This document shows, in pieces, positions 8,670 to 16,512 of a stretch of 64,000 nucleotides of DNA; within the stretch, counting starts at the first letter, position 1, and every line of letters begins with the position of its first letter. The notes under the pieces are model-generated. The model was not told the DNA's origin. It did no database searches and was given only the letters and a program-made list of their open reading frames with translations. A program made the translations under genes and the position numbers. Source of the DNA: Rhodopirellula baltica (GTDB taxonomy: Bacteria; Planctomycetota; Planctomycetia; Pirellulales; Pirellulaceae). The stretch covers positions 1 through 64,000 of the forward strand of contig PPHI01000089.1 in NCBI GenBank assembly GCA_002901265.1, given 5' to 3'.

Positions 8670-9601
8670 GGATCCTCACGAATGACTTCACCGTCGTTTC
8701 GAGCGGCGAGATAGCTGAGCACGGTCGCGTTCACTGACTCGGTCAAAAAGCGAACACTGCCGTCAACCAAAACCATTTGTACGCCACCAGGGTGTTGGCT
8801 TCGAAACGATTCATATGATGGAATGTCCAAGATCGAAATCTCGGTGGCATTGAAGGTCCCAAACACCGATGCGCTTGAATGGTACGGATAACTGACCGCC
8901 CACTGACCAAAGGAATCTCCGGCGCCACCTGGATAGGGAAACGGCAGCGAACTGGTCTCTTGGAATTGTTTGCCGAACTCGCCGGCAAGCAAAGTTGACG
9001 AAGCGCCATCGAAGGCACTGATGTCTGAAATATCGATCCAGTGCATCCAGGACCTCTCGGGAGCGAGTCCCAAGTTGATTCGTTCGCTGCGGAAGACGTT
9101 CATCGCATCGATGATCGCACCGTCGTTCATCTGGTTGCGGTACTTCTTGGTTCCAGTGGAGAACGCATAGCACGAATACCCGTTGGCTTCACCGCTTGGC
9201 AAAGGTACCGAGGGGCAAAGATAAACCTCCGGCGTTTTCTTGCTGGCCGCCAAGTTGTCTTCGTTTTCCAAGCCTTGATTGAGATCAAACGATTCGTACA
9301 AGGCTTGGTTTTCTAAATAAGGCAGGATCGAAACCCAGCCGGTCAGTCCCAACTCGTTGATGGGAGCTTTATTTGTCCCGTCGACTCGAACCCCAAGAGC
9401 GCTGGGCGGCAACTTTCGATACACATCGTTGTAGTTGTGCATCGCAATCCCAATTTGCTTGAGATTGTTTGAACACGACATCCGTCGAGCCGCTTCACGT
9501 GCCGCTTGCACGGCGGGTAACAGCAGCCCTACCAAGATGCCGATGATCGCGATGACCACCAGCAGTTCGACCAAGGTAAACGCGTGACGTTTTCGATTCA
9601 T
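8663..9601 (-). CDS. DUF1559 prepilin-like protein
   Basis: The 312-aa product begins with a type IV pilin-like leader and helix ([17 protein letters not shown]), the substrate motif of prepilin peptidase with Glu at +5. It ends with the H-X9-DG signature, visible as HPGG...LVDGSV near residues 276-287. DUF1559 proteins are greatly expanded in planctomycetes and are thought to be pseudopilins or surface proteins. A GGAGG ribosome site lies about 12 bases upstream of the start. It is the second gene of a four-gene operon. A candidate processing peptidase is encoded at 34963-36273. Confidence 0.9.
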   Translation of the reverse strand: MNRKRHAFTLVELLVVIAIIGILVGLLLPAVQAAREAARRMSCSNNLKQIGIAMHNYNDVYRKLPPSALGVRVDGTNKAPINELGLTGWVSILPYLENQALYESFDLNQGLENEDNLAASKKTPEVYLCPSVPLPSGEANGYSCYAFSTGTKKYRNQMNDGAIIDAMNVFRSERINLGLAPERSWMHWIDISDISAFDGASSTLLAGEFGKQFQETSSLPFPYPGGAGDSFGQWAVSYPYHSSASVFGTFNATEISILDIPSYESFRSQHPGGVQMVLVDGSVRFLTESVNATVLSYLAARNDGEVIREDPW

Positions 9602-9658
9602 TTTCCCAAGCCCCCTCCTGCGTTTGGATGAACGAGTCAGTGTGACGAATTGGTTTGA

Positions 9659-10414
9659 TCAGGCGACGACCGATTGGCGGCGACGACGACGCATGCTGAC
9701 AACCGTACCGATCAACCCCAGTGCTGCGAATGCGCTCGGCTCGGGAATCGCGGTTGGCGAGAGAAACGCGGTGTTTGAAGTAAACGAATCGACGTGGAAC
9801 TCGGCGAAGGAAACGTGTGGTCCCGTTGCAGAGAAGTCGATTCGGTATTCCGCTTGGCTTTCGTTGAGGTCCCACATCGCGAGGTAGTCGACGTTCGCGC
9901 CGCCGGTTCCGCCAGCGCCTTCACGAGACAGTTCTTTAACCATGGTGGGCGCGATCGTCCCGACGTTCGAAACGTCGCTGGACAGAAAGAGCGAGCTGTA
10001 GTCGATCTCGGCGCCGCTGGTCCGGAACTGAGCGACGATGCGAGTGTTCGCCCCTTCCGTTCCCGATGCCACGATGCTGTTGTAATTCAGTGCCGCGAAC
10101 GGCGAGTAGATGTTGCCGCTACCGACTTGAATCGCACCAGGGCTGACCGAGAACGAGCCGACTGTGCCGAACTGACCCGCGTCAGGGGTGACGTCGGTGA
10201 ATCCGGCGGTTGGGTTATCCGCAGTGGCTTCGAAAAAATCCCAGCCGTTGTACGTGCTGCCAGCATCGCCGCGATTCCAGCCAAAGACGTCGCCGGAAAC
10301 TTCCGGGATCGAATCGCCCGGTGCATAGATGTCCGCTTTTGCGGTGGACACGGTGGACAGAATGCCGAGCAATCCAAGGATTGGCGCGGCGCAAAGACGC
10401 ATGCTTAGACGCAT
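9659..10414 (-). CDS. PEP-CTERM protein, first gene of a putatively Fur-controlled operon
   Basis: The 251-aa product has an N-terminal signal peptide (ending STAKAD) and a C-terminal PEP-CTERM signal (AIPEPSAFAALGLIG, then RRRRR). The body resembles a beta-sandwich, is Ser/Gly/Asp rich, and has no recognised domain. GGGAG lies about 10 bases before the start codon. The gene heads a minus-strand operon with DUF1559, lipoprotein and DUF4198-kelch genes, all predicted to be exported. The promoter upstream carries a Fur-box match, so expression may rise under iron limitation. The ligand or function is not known. Confidence 0.85.
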   Translation of the reverse strand: MRLSMRLCAAPILGLLGILSTVSTAKADIYAPGDSIPEVSGDVFGWNRGDAGSTYNGWDFFEATADNPTAGFTDVTPDAGQFGTVGSFSVSPGAIQVGSGNIYSPFAALNYNSIVASGTEGANTRIVAQFRTSGAEIDYSSLFLSSDVSNVGTIAPTMVKELSREGAGGTGGANVDYLAMWDLNESQAEYRIDFSATGPHVSFAEFHVDSFTSNTAFLSPTAIPEPSAFAALGLIGTVVSMRRRRRQSVVA

Positions 10415-10447
10415 GGCGAGGCTCCCAGTTGAAATGTCGAGTGATCA

Positions 10448-10473
10448 AAGGCGGGCGCACACGCGCCTGCCTT
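10448..10473 (-). other. 5' leader hairpin of the PEP-CTERM operon
   Basis: In the minus-strand transcript, AAGGCAGGCGC and GCGCCCGCCTT can pair at 10 of 11 positions around a 4-nt GTGT loop, 34-59 nt before the start codon. No T run follows, so it is more likely a leader stem than a terminator. Confidence 0.5.
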
Positions 10474-10564
10474 GCCTTCTGCTCGCTCGCTGGGTTGGTA
10501 ACACCTGTCGCCCCGACATCGATCAGGGGAGGTCTGCCTGCCTTGCTAGATACAAAAGCTTGTT

Positions 10565-10609
10565 GAGAATGATTCGCATTACAATAACGACGGGTTGTAA
10601 TGGTGTCAA
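10565..10609 (-). promoter_or_regulatory. Sigma70-type promoter with overlapping Fur box
   Basis: On the minus strand there is a perfect -35 box TTGACA (10604-10609), a 17-bp spacer and a -10 box TATTGT (10581-10586). Overlapping the -10 box at 10565-10583 the plus strand reads GAGAATGATTCGCATTACA, which matches the 19-bp Fur consensus (GATAATGATAATCATTATC) at 13 positions by eye. A repressor bound there would block RNA polymerase. The predicted leader is about 160 nt. Confidence 0.7.
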
Positions 10610-10968
10610 CGCCTACAACACGCAACTTTTGTTCGTTGTTTTGGTCGCCTGTGGCACACCTCTTAGTAAAGGGAACAAAAATCGCATTCGAGAATGGGTA
10701 TGATGGTCCGTTGAACGGTCGCCACCTGATGCCAACCTTGCCTCATCGCGGCCCGTTGATTTTCCAATGTCAGCTTTTACCGGGCGAACGTCGCGTGCTT
10801 TACAGCAGCTGCGGATCTGAAGGCGGTATTGGCAGAGAGCAACGCTGATAATCAACAGGCTGTTCGTGATTGGTGCCTGACAAATTGGGTAACGCGATCG
10901 TCCCCTCCTGCCTCGATTCCCGCCGCGACAATTCGACGATCTGTCGCTCCCTCGAAGACTGTTGATTC
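10610..10968. other. Intergenic, upstream of sulfatase
   Basis: About 360 bases between the minus-strand promoter and the sulfatase start. The sulfatase promoter should be here, but no clear -35/-10 pair, repeat or RNA structure was found. Confidence 0.35.
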
Positions 10969-12321
10969 ATGCGAGTTCTGTTTGCTTTGGTTGTCCTCGC
11001 CGCCGCATGGTTTCCCACTGCGCGATCGCGGGCCGCTTCCCCACCTAATTTGATTCTGATCATTGCTGATGACCTTGGTTACGGCGATGTCAGTTACCAA
11101 GGTGCCCCCGATCTGAAAACGCCTCGGATCGATCAGCTGGCCAGTGAGGGGATTCGATTCAACAACATGCGGGCTAACTGCACCGTTTGCTCGCCGACGC
11201 GAGCCGCCATCATGACGGGACGCTACGCCGATCGGTCTGGTGTTCCAGGTGTGATTCGTACCAATCCTGAAAACAACTGGGGCTATCTATCGCCCACACT
11301 TTCCACACTTGCTGACCGCCTGCAGTCAGCCGGTTACCACACGGGAGCCGTGGGAAAATGGCACCTCGGTTTAGAAGCTCCCAATGTTCCGACGGAACGT
11401 GGTTTCGACTTCTTCCATGGCTTTTTGGGAGACATGATGGACGATTACTACACGCACCTGCGTGGTGGTATCAACTTCATGCGTCTGGGAACAAAGGTGA
11501 TCGAACCGGAGGGACACGCGACGGACTTGTTTACCGACTGGGCGATCGAGTTCGTCAAACAGCGTTCCACAGAGCCGCAGCAACCGTTCTTTTTGTACCT
11601 GGCCTACAACGCGCCGCACTTTCCGATTCAACCTCCGAATGACTGGTTGAAACGAACGCAGCAAGCCAATCCGGGGATGGACCTGAAGCGAGCCCAGAAT
11701 GTGGCGTTGGTCGAACACCTTGACCACAATGTGGGACGATTTCTAGACCAACTCGATGAACTGGGATTACGCGAAAACACGGTCGTCGCTTTTACCAGCG
11801 ACAACGGCGGATCGCTTCCGCATGCCCAACGCAACTTACCGTGGCGAGATGGCAAACAGAGTCACTACGACGGCGGCTTGCGTGTTCCGTTTATTATTCG
11901 AACACCCGTCGAAAAGCTTGCCGGCACTGAGAGCGACTATGTGGGCCTGAACTTTGACCTGCACGCCACGTTCGTTGAACTCGCCGGAGCGAACGCAGAC
12001 TCTGATACCGACGCGGTCAGCTTAACGTCAATTCTGCGTGGCGAATCAATGGGGACCGAGCCGCGAGAACTGTACTTCGTTCGTCGCGAGGGCAACAACC
12101 GCTACGTTGGTGGAGCCTACCATGCCGTGATTCGCGGCAAGTGGAAGCTCCTTCGTAACGATCCCTATTCACCACTCGAACTCTACGACTTGGAAGCAGA
12201 TCCTTACGAAACCAATGACGTGATTCGAACCACCCCACGGATCGCGAACGAACTAAAGGGTTCGTTGCGTCGCCATATTCAACTTGGCGGCCAGGTTCCT
12301 TGGCAGGCACCTCCACAGTAA
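10969..12321 (+). CDS. Secreted sulfatase (arylsulfatase family)
   Basis: The 450-aa product has a signal peptide and then the sulfatase core. NLILIIADDLGYGD supplies the metal-binding Asp pair near residues 34-35. C74-S-P-T-R78 is the CxPxR motif whose Cys is converted to formylglycine. GKWHLG and a later SDNGG supply the remaining active-site residues. Sulfatases hydrolyse sulfate esters, in marine planctomycetes usually on algal polysaccharides. The substrate cannot be read from the sequence. The next gene, on the same strand 104 bases away, encodes a secreted beta-propeller. A separate formylglycine-generating enzyme is needed and is not in the window. Confidence 0.9.
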   Translation: MRVLFALVVLAAAWFPTARSRAASPPNLILIIADDLGYGDVSYQGAPDLKTPRIDQLASEGIRFNNMRANCTVCSPTRAAIMTGRYADRSGVPGVIRTNPENNWGYLSPTLSTLADRLQSAGYHTGAVGKWHLGLEAPNVPTERGFDFFHGFLGDMMDDYYTHLRGGINFMRLGTKVIEPEGHATDLFTDWAIEFVKQRSTEPQQPFFLYLAYNAPHFPIQPPNDWLKRTQQANPGMDLKRAQNVALVEHLDHNVGRFLDQLDELGLRENTVVAFTSDNGGSLPHAQRNLPWRDGKQSHYDGGLRVPFIIRTPVEKLAGTESDYVGLNFDLHATFVELAGANADSDTDAVSLTSILRGESMGTEPRELYFVRREGNNRYVGGAYHAVIRGKWKLLRNDPYSPLELYDLEADPYETNDVIRTTPRIANELKGSLRRHIQLGGQVPWQAPPQ

Positions 12322-12425
12322 AAGAAACGGGGCGGTGCAAGTCCCGTCATCGTGACAAATCATGGCGAATTCACTCGCCAGATCGTTTCTCCTTTCGTCC
12401 ACCTAACTCTTCACAACGTAAAACA

Positions 12426-13346
12426 ATGCGACTGATTTTTTCGACGCTCTTGCTCACCATCGCCAGCGCCGTAACCGCCTCGGCCGGACATCCACTTGTT
12501 GCCAATGAAGGCGGAACGCTGTGCTGGTTCGATGCCGATGGCAACTGCACCGCCAAAGCACAATTGAGCGGAGCACCACACGACATTCACGTTCTGGACA
12601 ACGGCAACGTCCTGACTCACCAGAACACTGAAGTCGTCGAACTGGACGGTAAAACTCATGAGATCGTTTGGAAATTTGAAACGCGAAAGCTAACCGACAA
12701 ACGACGGATCGAATTGCATTCTGTCGCGCCGCTGCCGAATGGCAACATCATGGTCGCACTCAGCGGACAAGGCACGATCTATGAAATCAATCGGGACGGG
12801 AAGGTCGACCGAAAATTCGATATGAAAATCGATCGTCCCCACCCACACCGTGACACTCGTTTGGTCACGCCGATTGTAAAGGGAGATGATTGGACCTATC
12901 TGATCGCTCAAGAAGGCGACGGCTACGTCCGCGAATACGATCGCGACGGAAAGATCGTCTGGGATTTCGACGTTCCGATGTTCGGAAAGGAAGAAAAGGG
13001 TGGTCACGGGCCAGAGGCATTCGGTGACGCGGTCTTTAGCGCGATCCGACTCGACAATGGCAATACGCTGGTCGCAACCGGTAACGGTCACAGCTTGCTG
13101 GAAGTCACACCAGCGAAAGAGATCGTCTGGAAAGTTGAACAGAACGATCTGAAAGACATCACGCTCGCTTGGGTCACCACGCTGCAAGTGATGCCCAACG
13201 GAAACATCGTGTTTGGCAACTGTCACGCGGGCAAAGGCCAACCACAAATCGTTGAAATCAATCACGACAAAGACGTCGTTTGGACCTTCATGGACTTCGA
13301 AAACCTCGGCAACTCGGTCTCCAGCTCGGTCGTGTTGCCGCAGTAA
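12426..13346 (+). CDS. Secreted PQQ/ASST-like beta-propeller protein
   Basis: The 306-aa product has a signal peptide (ending TASAGHP) and repeated blades with D-G-N-x-L/I-V motifs: DNGNVLTHQ, PNGNIMVALSG, DNGNTLVATGNGH, PNGNIVFGN. Each is followed by VVWTF- or IVWKF-type strands. This pattern fits PQQ-like or arylsulfotransferase-like propellers. The catalytic His of true arylsulfate sulfotransferases was not verified, so no enzyme activity is claimed. ATG 12426 starts the signal peptide; the longer frame begins inside the sulfatase gene. Pairing with a sulfatase suggests a role in handling the same extracellular substrate. Confidence 0.65.
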   Translation: MRLIFSTLLLTIASAVTASAGHPLVANEGGTLCWFDADGNCTAKAQLSGAPHDIHVLDNGNVLTHQNTEVVELDGKTHEIVWKFETRKLTDKRRIELHSVAPLPNGNIMVALSGQGTIYEINRDGKVDRKFDMKIDRPHPHRDTRLVTPIVKGDDWTYLIAQEGDGYVREYDRDGKIVWDFDVPMFGKEEKGGHGPEAFGDAVFSAIRLDNGNTLVATGNGHSLLEVTPAKEIVWKVEQNDLKDITLAWVTTLQVMPNGNIVFGNCHAGKGQPQIVEINHDKDVVWTFMDFENLGNSVSSSVVLPQ

Positions 13347-13410
13347 TTGCTGCTGAGCACAATTCGCTCGTTCTTCGTCTTGAGAGGCAGCTTCCAAGAA
13401 GCGGCGTTGG

Positions 13411-14583
13411 TCACCGGATCAATGCCGCTTCGATGCTTAACCCCGGTCCGAAAGCCAACATGACGCAGGGTAAAGCGTTGTCCGTTTGGATCAATTGCTC
13501 CAGGATGAAGAGCACTGTTGGCGAAGACATGTTTCCGTATCGACGTAGAATGTCGTAAGACGCACTCAAGTCAGCGCGTTGCAAATTCAACGCTTGTTCA
13601 CAAGCACGTAAGATTCTTGGGCCACCCGGATGGATCGCCCAGCCGCGAACTTCATCGGGGCTCAATCCTTGTTCGGCGAGCCACTCGCAGAGCCACGGTC
13701 TGAGCTTTTCTTCGATGATCGACGGGACGAGTGCAGACAATGACATTTCGAACCCGTGGTCGCGCACTAACCAACTCATTTGGTCTGTCGAGTCGGGAAT
13801 AATTGTCGATCCGGTTGCCACGACTGATGGCAACCGAGTTTCGCCTTCCGTCCCCGCCGACCCGACAAGCGCGGCGGCACCATCGGCAAACAAAGCGTTG
13901 GAAACCACTTGTTCTGGATACCAGCCGTAGTGTTGGTGGAGCGTGCAGAGTTCAACAGCGCAAAGCAGCACTTTGGCAGAAGCGTTCGCATCAACAAAGG
14001 ACTGCGCAACACGCAACGCGTTGATCGCGCCGTGACACCCCATGAACCCGATATGTGTTCGAGCGACGTTGGGCGACAACTCGCATTCACGGATCAGATT
14101 CAAGTCAACGCCTGGTGCGCTGAATCCGGTACAGCTGACGGTGATCAAATGTGTGATCTCGGCGGGTTCGAAGCCCGCGTTTTCGATTCCGCGCGTGGCA
14201 GCCTCCACAGCGAGAGGTCCTGCGCAACGTTCATAAAACGCCATCCGTTCGGCCGTCGTTGGGCCTCGATCGCTTGGATCTGTCGCGGGTGGGTAGAGAG
14301 ATTGCTCAACAGTGCTTTGCACACCAACCGAATGGTTGTTGGAAGCGTTGTCTCGATCGAATTCGAGTGAGCTTTCCGATCGCGAATCGCCTTCAGCGGT
14401 GATGGGGGCTTCGATTGCGACGCTGTACCGCCGCGTGACAACACTTCGACGATAGAGAACGCCCAGCAGTCGAGCTTGTTCTTCGTTTTCGCAGCAGATC
14501 GTTCGTGCAAATTCTGCAGCACGCGTCTGAGAAATACTGTGGGGCGGATTCGCAGTTCCGAGTCCGTTGATTTTTAGTGCCAT
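13411..14583 (-). CDS. Type III polyketide synthase (chalcone synthase-like)
   Basis: The 390-aa product carries the complete type III PKS triad: Cys151 in VSCTGFSAPGVD, His318 in AIHPGGPR and Asn351 in RYGNMSSPT. These enzymes condense an acyl-CoA starter with malonyl-CoA and cyclise the product to resorcinols, pyrones or phloroglucinols. Residues about 60-105 form an acidic, Ser/Asn-rich stretch longer than in plant chalcone synthases. ATG 14583 was chosen because it starts at the family N-terminus, 13 bases after the reductase stop, with AGGA upstream; ATG 14664 would extend into that gene. It is the last gene of a seven-gene operon with tailoring enzymes and an exporter. Confidence 0.9.
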   Translation of the reverse strand: MALKINGLGTANPPHSISQTRAAEFARTICCENEEQARLLGVLYRRSVVTRRYSVAIEAPITAEGDSRSESSLEFDRDNASNNHSVGVQSTVEQSLYPPATDPSDRGPTTAERMAFYERCAGPLAVEAATRGIENAGFEPAEITHLITVSCTGFSAPGVDLNLIRECELSPNVARTHIGFMGCHGAINALRVAQSFVDANASAKVLLCAVELCTLHQHYGWYPEQVVSNALFADGAAALVGSAGTEGETRLPSVVATGSTIIPDSTDQMSWLVRDHGFEMSLSALVPSIIEEKLRPWLCEWLAEQGLSPDEVRGWAIHPGGPRILRACEQALNLQRADLSASYDILRRYGNMSSPTVLFILEQLIQTDNALPCVMLAFGPGLSIEAALIR

Positions 14584-14596
14584 GTTGATTCGAATC

Positions 14597-15808
14597 CTAG
14601 GCCGATAACTCGGCATTGATCTGGTTAACGACTCGGTCCGTGATTCGTGGGAAAGCGGCTGCAAGCGAAACGGTCAATCGTGCAGCGGTCCGATGGCGGA
14701 GTAGCCACGCCAGGCGTCGACACCATTGCTGGCGTCGCTTGACCAGTTCCGCCCATTGCTGATTCCACGTTCGGCAACCGAGATCGCAGTCGTCGGTTGC
14801 GATCATGGATGCCGCCTGACAAACGGATTGACCGCCAATGAACGCCCAGGCCATTCCTTCGCCGGTAAACGGTTCGACATAGCCAGCCGCGTCACCGATC
14901 ACCAAAATTCGATGTCCCACGACGCGATCAATCGCGCGACTGAGTGCTGGCGTTCCGCGCCAATGAGCATCTATCTCCGGGAGCATGGGAAATCCGGCAC
15001 GCGTCAATAGCCACTGGAACGTCGCTTGTGGTGAACCGCATGATTTCAGCAAATCCGGTGAAACGGCTCCGGCGACATTGAGGTAGCCCGATTCGATACG
15101 AACGAGACCGCCATATCCATGCTCGGTCGCCGCCATCGTGATACAGCCGCGCGGTACCCAATCGATGTCACTGGAACAACCGAGTGAAGCTCCGATCCCG
15201 ATGTAAGAGTTTTGATTCACGTTGTCCTTGAACTCGCCAGTCGCGTTCAGGCTGGGGTGTCCCAATCCGTCAGCAACGATGACGACTTTGGCAGAAATCT
15301 GTGTCGATGTGCCATTGCTGCCTGTCGGTTTCAAAGCGATCGTTCGATAGTGAGACTGGCGATTTGGTTCCGGCAGAACTTTTGCCGCTGTCCCTGTGCG
15401 AATGATCGCCCCTGCTTTTTCGGCGGCTTGTAACAACGTTTGGTCGAGCAAAGATCTTGAAACGGCAAGCCCCATCGGTAGCTGTCTTTCGAATGAAGCT
15501 CCGTAACCACGAAGCGAAAATCGATTCAACGTTTCACCGTTCAAACCGTCAATCGTTGAAGCGAGTCCGGCGTTCCGTAACACTTGGAACGCACGATGAT
15601 TCAAACAAGCGCCACAGACCTTGTCGCGAGGAAAAGTTTGCTTCTCCACGACCATTGTACGCATGCCGGATCTGGCGGCATGGATCGCTGCCATCGCTCC
15701 GGCGGGACCTCCACCGATCACCAGGCAATCCCAAATTTCTGAATCCGCGTCTGCAAGGCAGTTGTGTCGACTGAATACCTCGGTTCGGTTTGGCTGTTCT
15801 GCTTTCAT
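14597..15808 (-). CDS. FAD-dependent oxidoreductase (geranylgeranyl-reductase-like)
   Basis: The 403-aa product has an N-terminal Rossmann FAD site (CLVIGGGPAGAMAA, about residues 28-41) and the second flavin motif HRILVIGDAAGYVEPFTGEGMAWA, typical of the geranylgeranyl reductase and aromatic hydroxylase group. Between them is KVCGACLN. Its role in a PKS operon would be to hydroxylate the ring or reduce a lipid chain; sequence alone does not decide. ATG 15808 overlaps the upstream stop as ATGA. Two further in-frame ATGs (15820, 15844) exist. The start codon lies in a perfect hairpin, listed separately. Confidence 0.85.
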   Translation of the reverse strand: MKAEQPNRTEVFSRHNCLADADSEIWDCLVIGGGPAGAMAAIHAARSGMRTMVVEKQTFPRDKVCGACLNHRAFQVLRNAGLASTIDGLNGETLNRFSLRGYGASFERQLPMGLAVSRSLLDQTLLQAAEKAGAIIRTGTAAKVLPEPNRQSHYRTIALKPTGSNGTSTQISAKVVIVADGLGHPSLNATGEFKDNVNQNSYIGIGASLGCSSDIDWVPRGCITMAATEHGYGGLVRIESGYLNVAGAVSPDLLKSCGSPQATFQWLLTRAGFPMLPEIDAHWRGTPALSRAIDRVVGHRILVIGDAAGYVEPFTGEGMAWAFIGGQSVCQAASMIATDDCDLGCRTWNQQWAELVKRRQQWCRRLAWLLRHRTAARLTVSLAAAFPRITDRVVNQINAELSA

Positions 15809-15828
15809 CGTTTGCACCATGAAAGCAG
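15799..15828 (-). promoter_or_regulatory. Hairpin enclosing a stop/start overlap
   Basis: A perfect 10-bp inverted repeat: CTGCTTTCAT, a 10-nt loop, then ATGAAAGCAG on the minus-strand transcript. The 3' arm contains the ATGA where the methyltransferase stop overlaps the reductase start. A ribosome finishing the upstream gene would melt the stem, so it could enforce translational coupling. Confidence 0.5.
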
Positions 15829-16512
15829 AAAACGCTGCGGCCAATGGCGACGCAGGTTGACGCCGGAGAGACCTGCGCGTTCAGCCAATCGCAGCGTTTC
15901 CTGATCGGAAAAAGCTGCTTTCACGGATTGTGGACCGTCAAAATGGACAATCGGTGATCGTGACAACAAGCGAACGCCAGCCCAAGCGAGTACAAGTCCG
16001 AAATCAGTGCGTCGCAGGTCATCGATCAACAAACAGTGTTCGCAACGCTCAGCCATCGTTTTGATCAATTGGACGGCTTCGCTGTCGGAAAGGTGGTGCA
16101 AAAAGAGCGAACACATGATGACATGGTAGCCATCCGGTAATCCCCGTTCGAGAACATCACGGATGAAGAAATTGTTTTGCAACGGGCTGGACGTTTTGGC
16201 AAATTCGCTCGCATGGGCAACGGCTTGAGGGCTAATGTCACAACCGTCAATTTGGAAATCTCGGTGATGCTTTGCAGCTTTTTTGGACAAAGCGATCACC
16301 GTGTCCCCGCCGCCTGAAGCCACATCAAGAATTCGAATCGTTGACGCATCGATCGCTTGGATCTGTGCTTCGATCGCTGACCAAAGGAACCGTGAACTGC
16401 CGCTAAAGCGATTGATTCGTTTTAAGCCACGGAGCGCCGCATCGTGTTCCGACCGAGCAAGCGCCGGATCGTCCATCAGTTCGGGTTCAAGAATACGCTG
16501 GTCAACGAGCAT
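15805..16512 (-). CDS. Class I SAM-dependent methyltransferase
   Basis: The 235-aa product has motif I as ILDVASGGGDTV (residues 61-72), an acidic end to the second strand (DGCDISPQAV) and a post-I region (VIMCSLFLHHLSD) typical of class I methyltransferases acting on small molecules. The start overlaps the end of the exporter gene by 11 bases, and its stop overlaps the FAD reductase start. It probably methylates the polyketide product, perhaps on a phenolic oxygen or the ring, as an inference from operon context. Confidence 0.8.
   Translation of the reverse strand: MLVDQRILEPELMDDPALARSEHDAALRGLKRINRFSGSSRFLWSAIEAQIQAIDASTIRILDVASGGGDTVIALSKKAAKHHRDFQIDGCDISPQAVAHASEFAKTSSPLQNNFFIRDVLERGLPDGYHVIMCSLFLHHLSDSEAVQLIKTMAERCEHCLLIDDLRRTDFGLVLAWAGVRLLSRSPIVHFDGPQSVKAAFSDQETLRLAERAGLSGVNLRRHWPQRFLLSWCKR

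Noticed and set aside
9794-10408. 204-codon plus-strand frame antisense to the PEP-CTERM gene
   Set aside because: Arg/Ala/Asp-rich shadow of a gene with a clear signal peptide and sorting tail.
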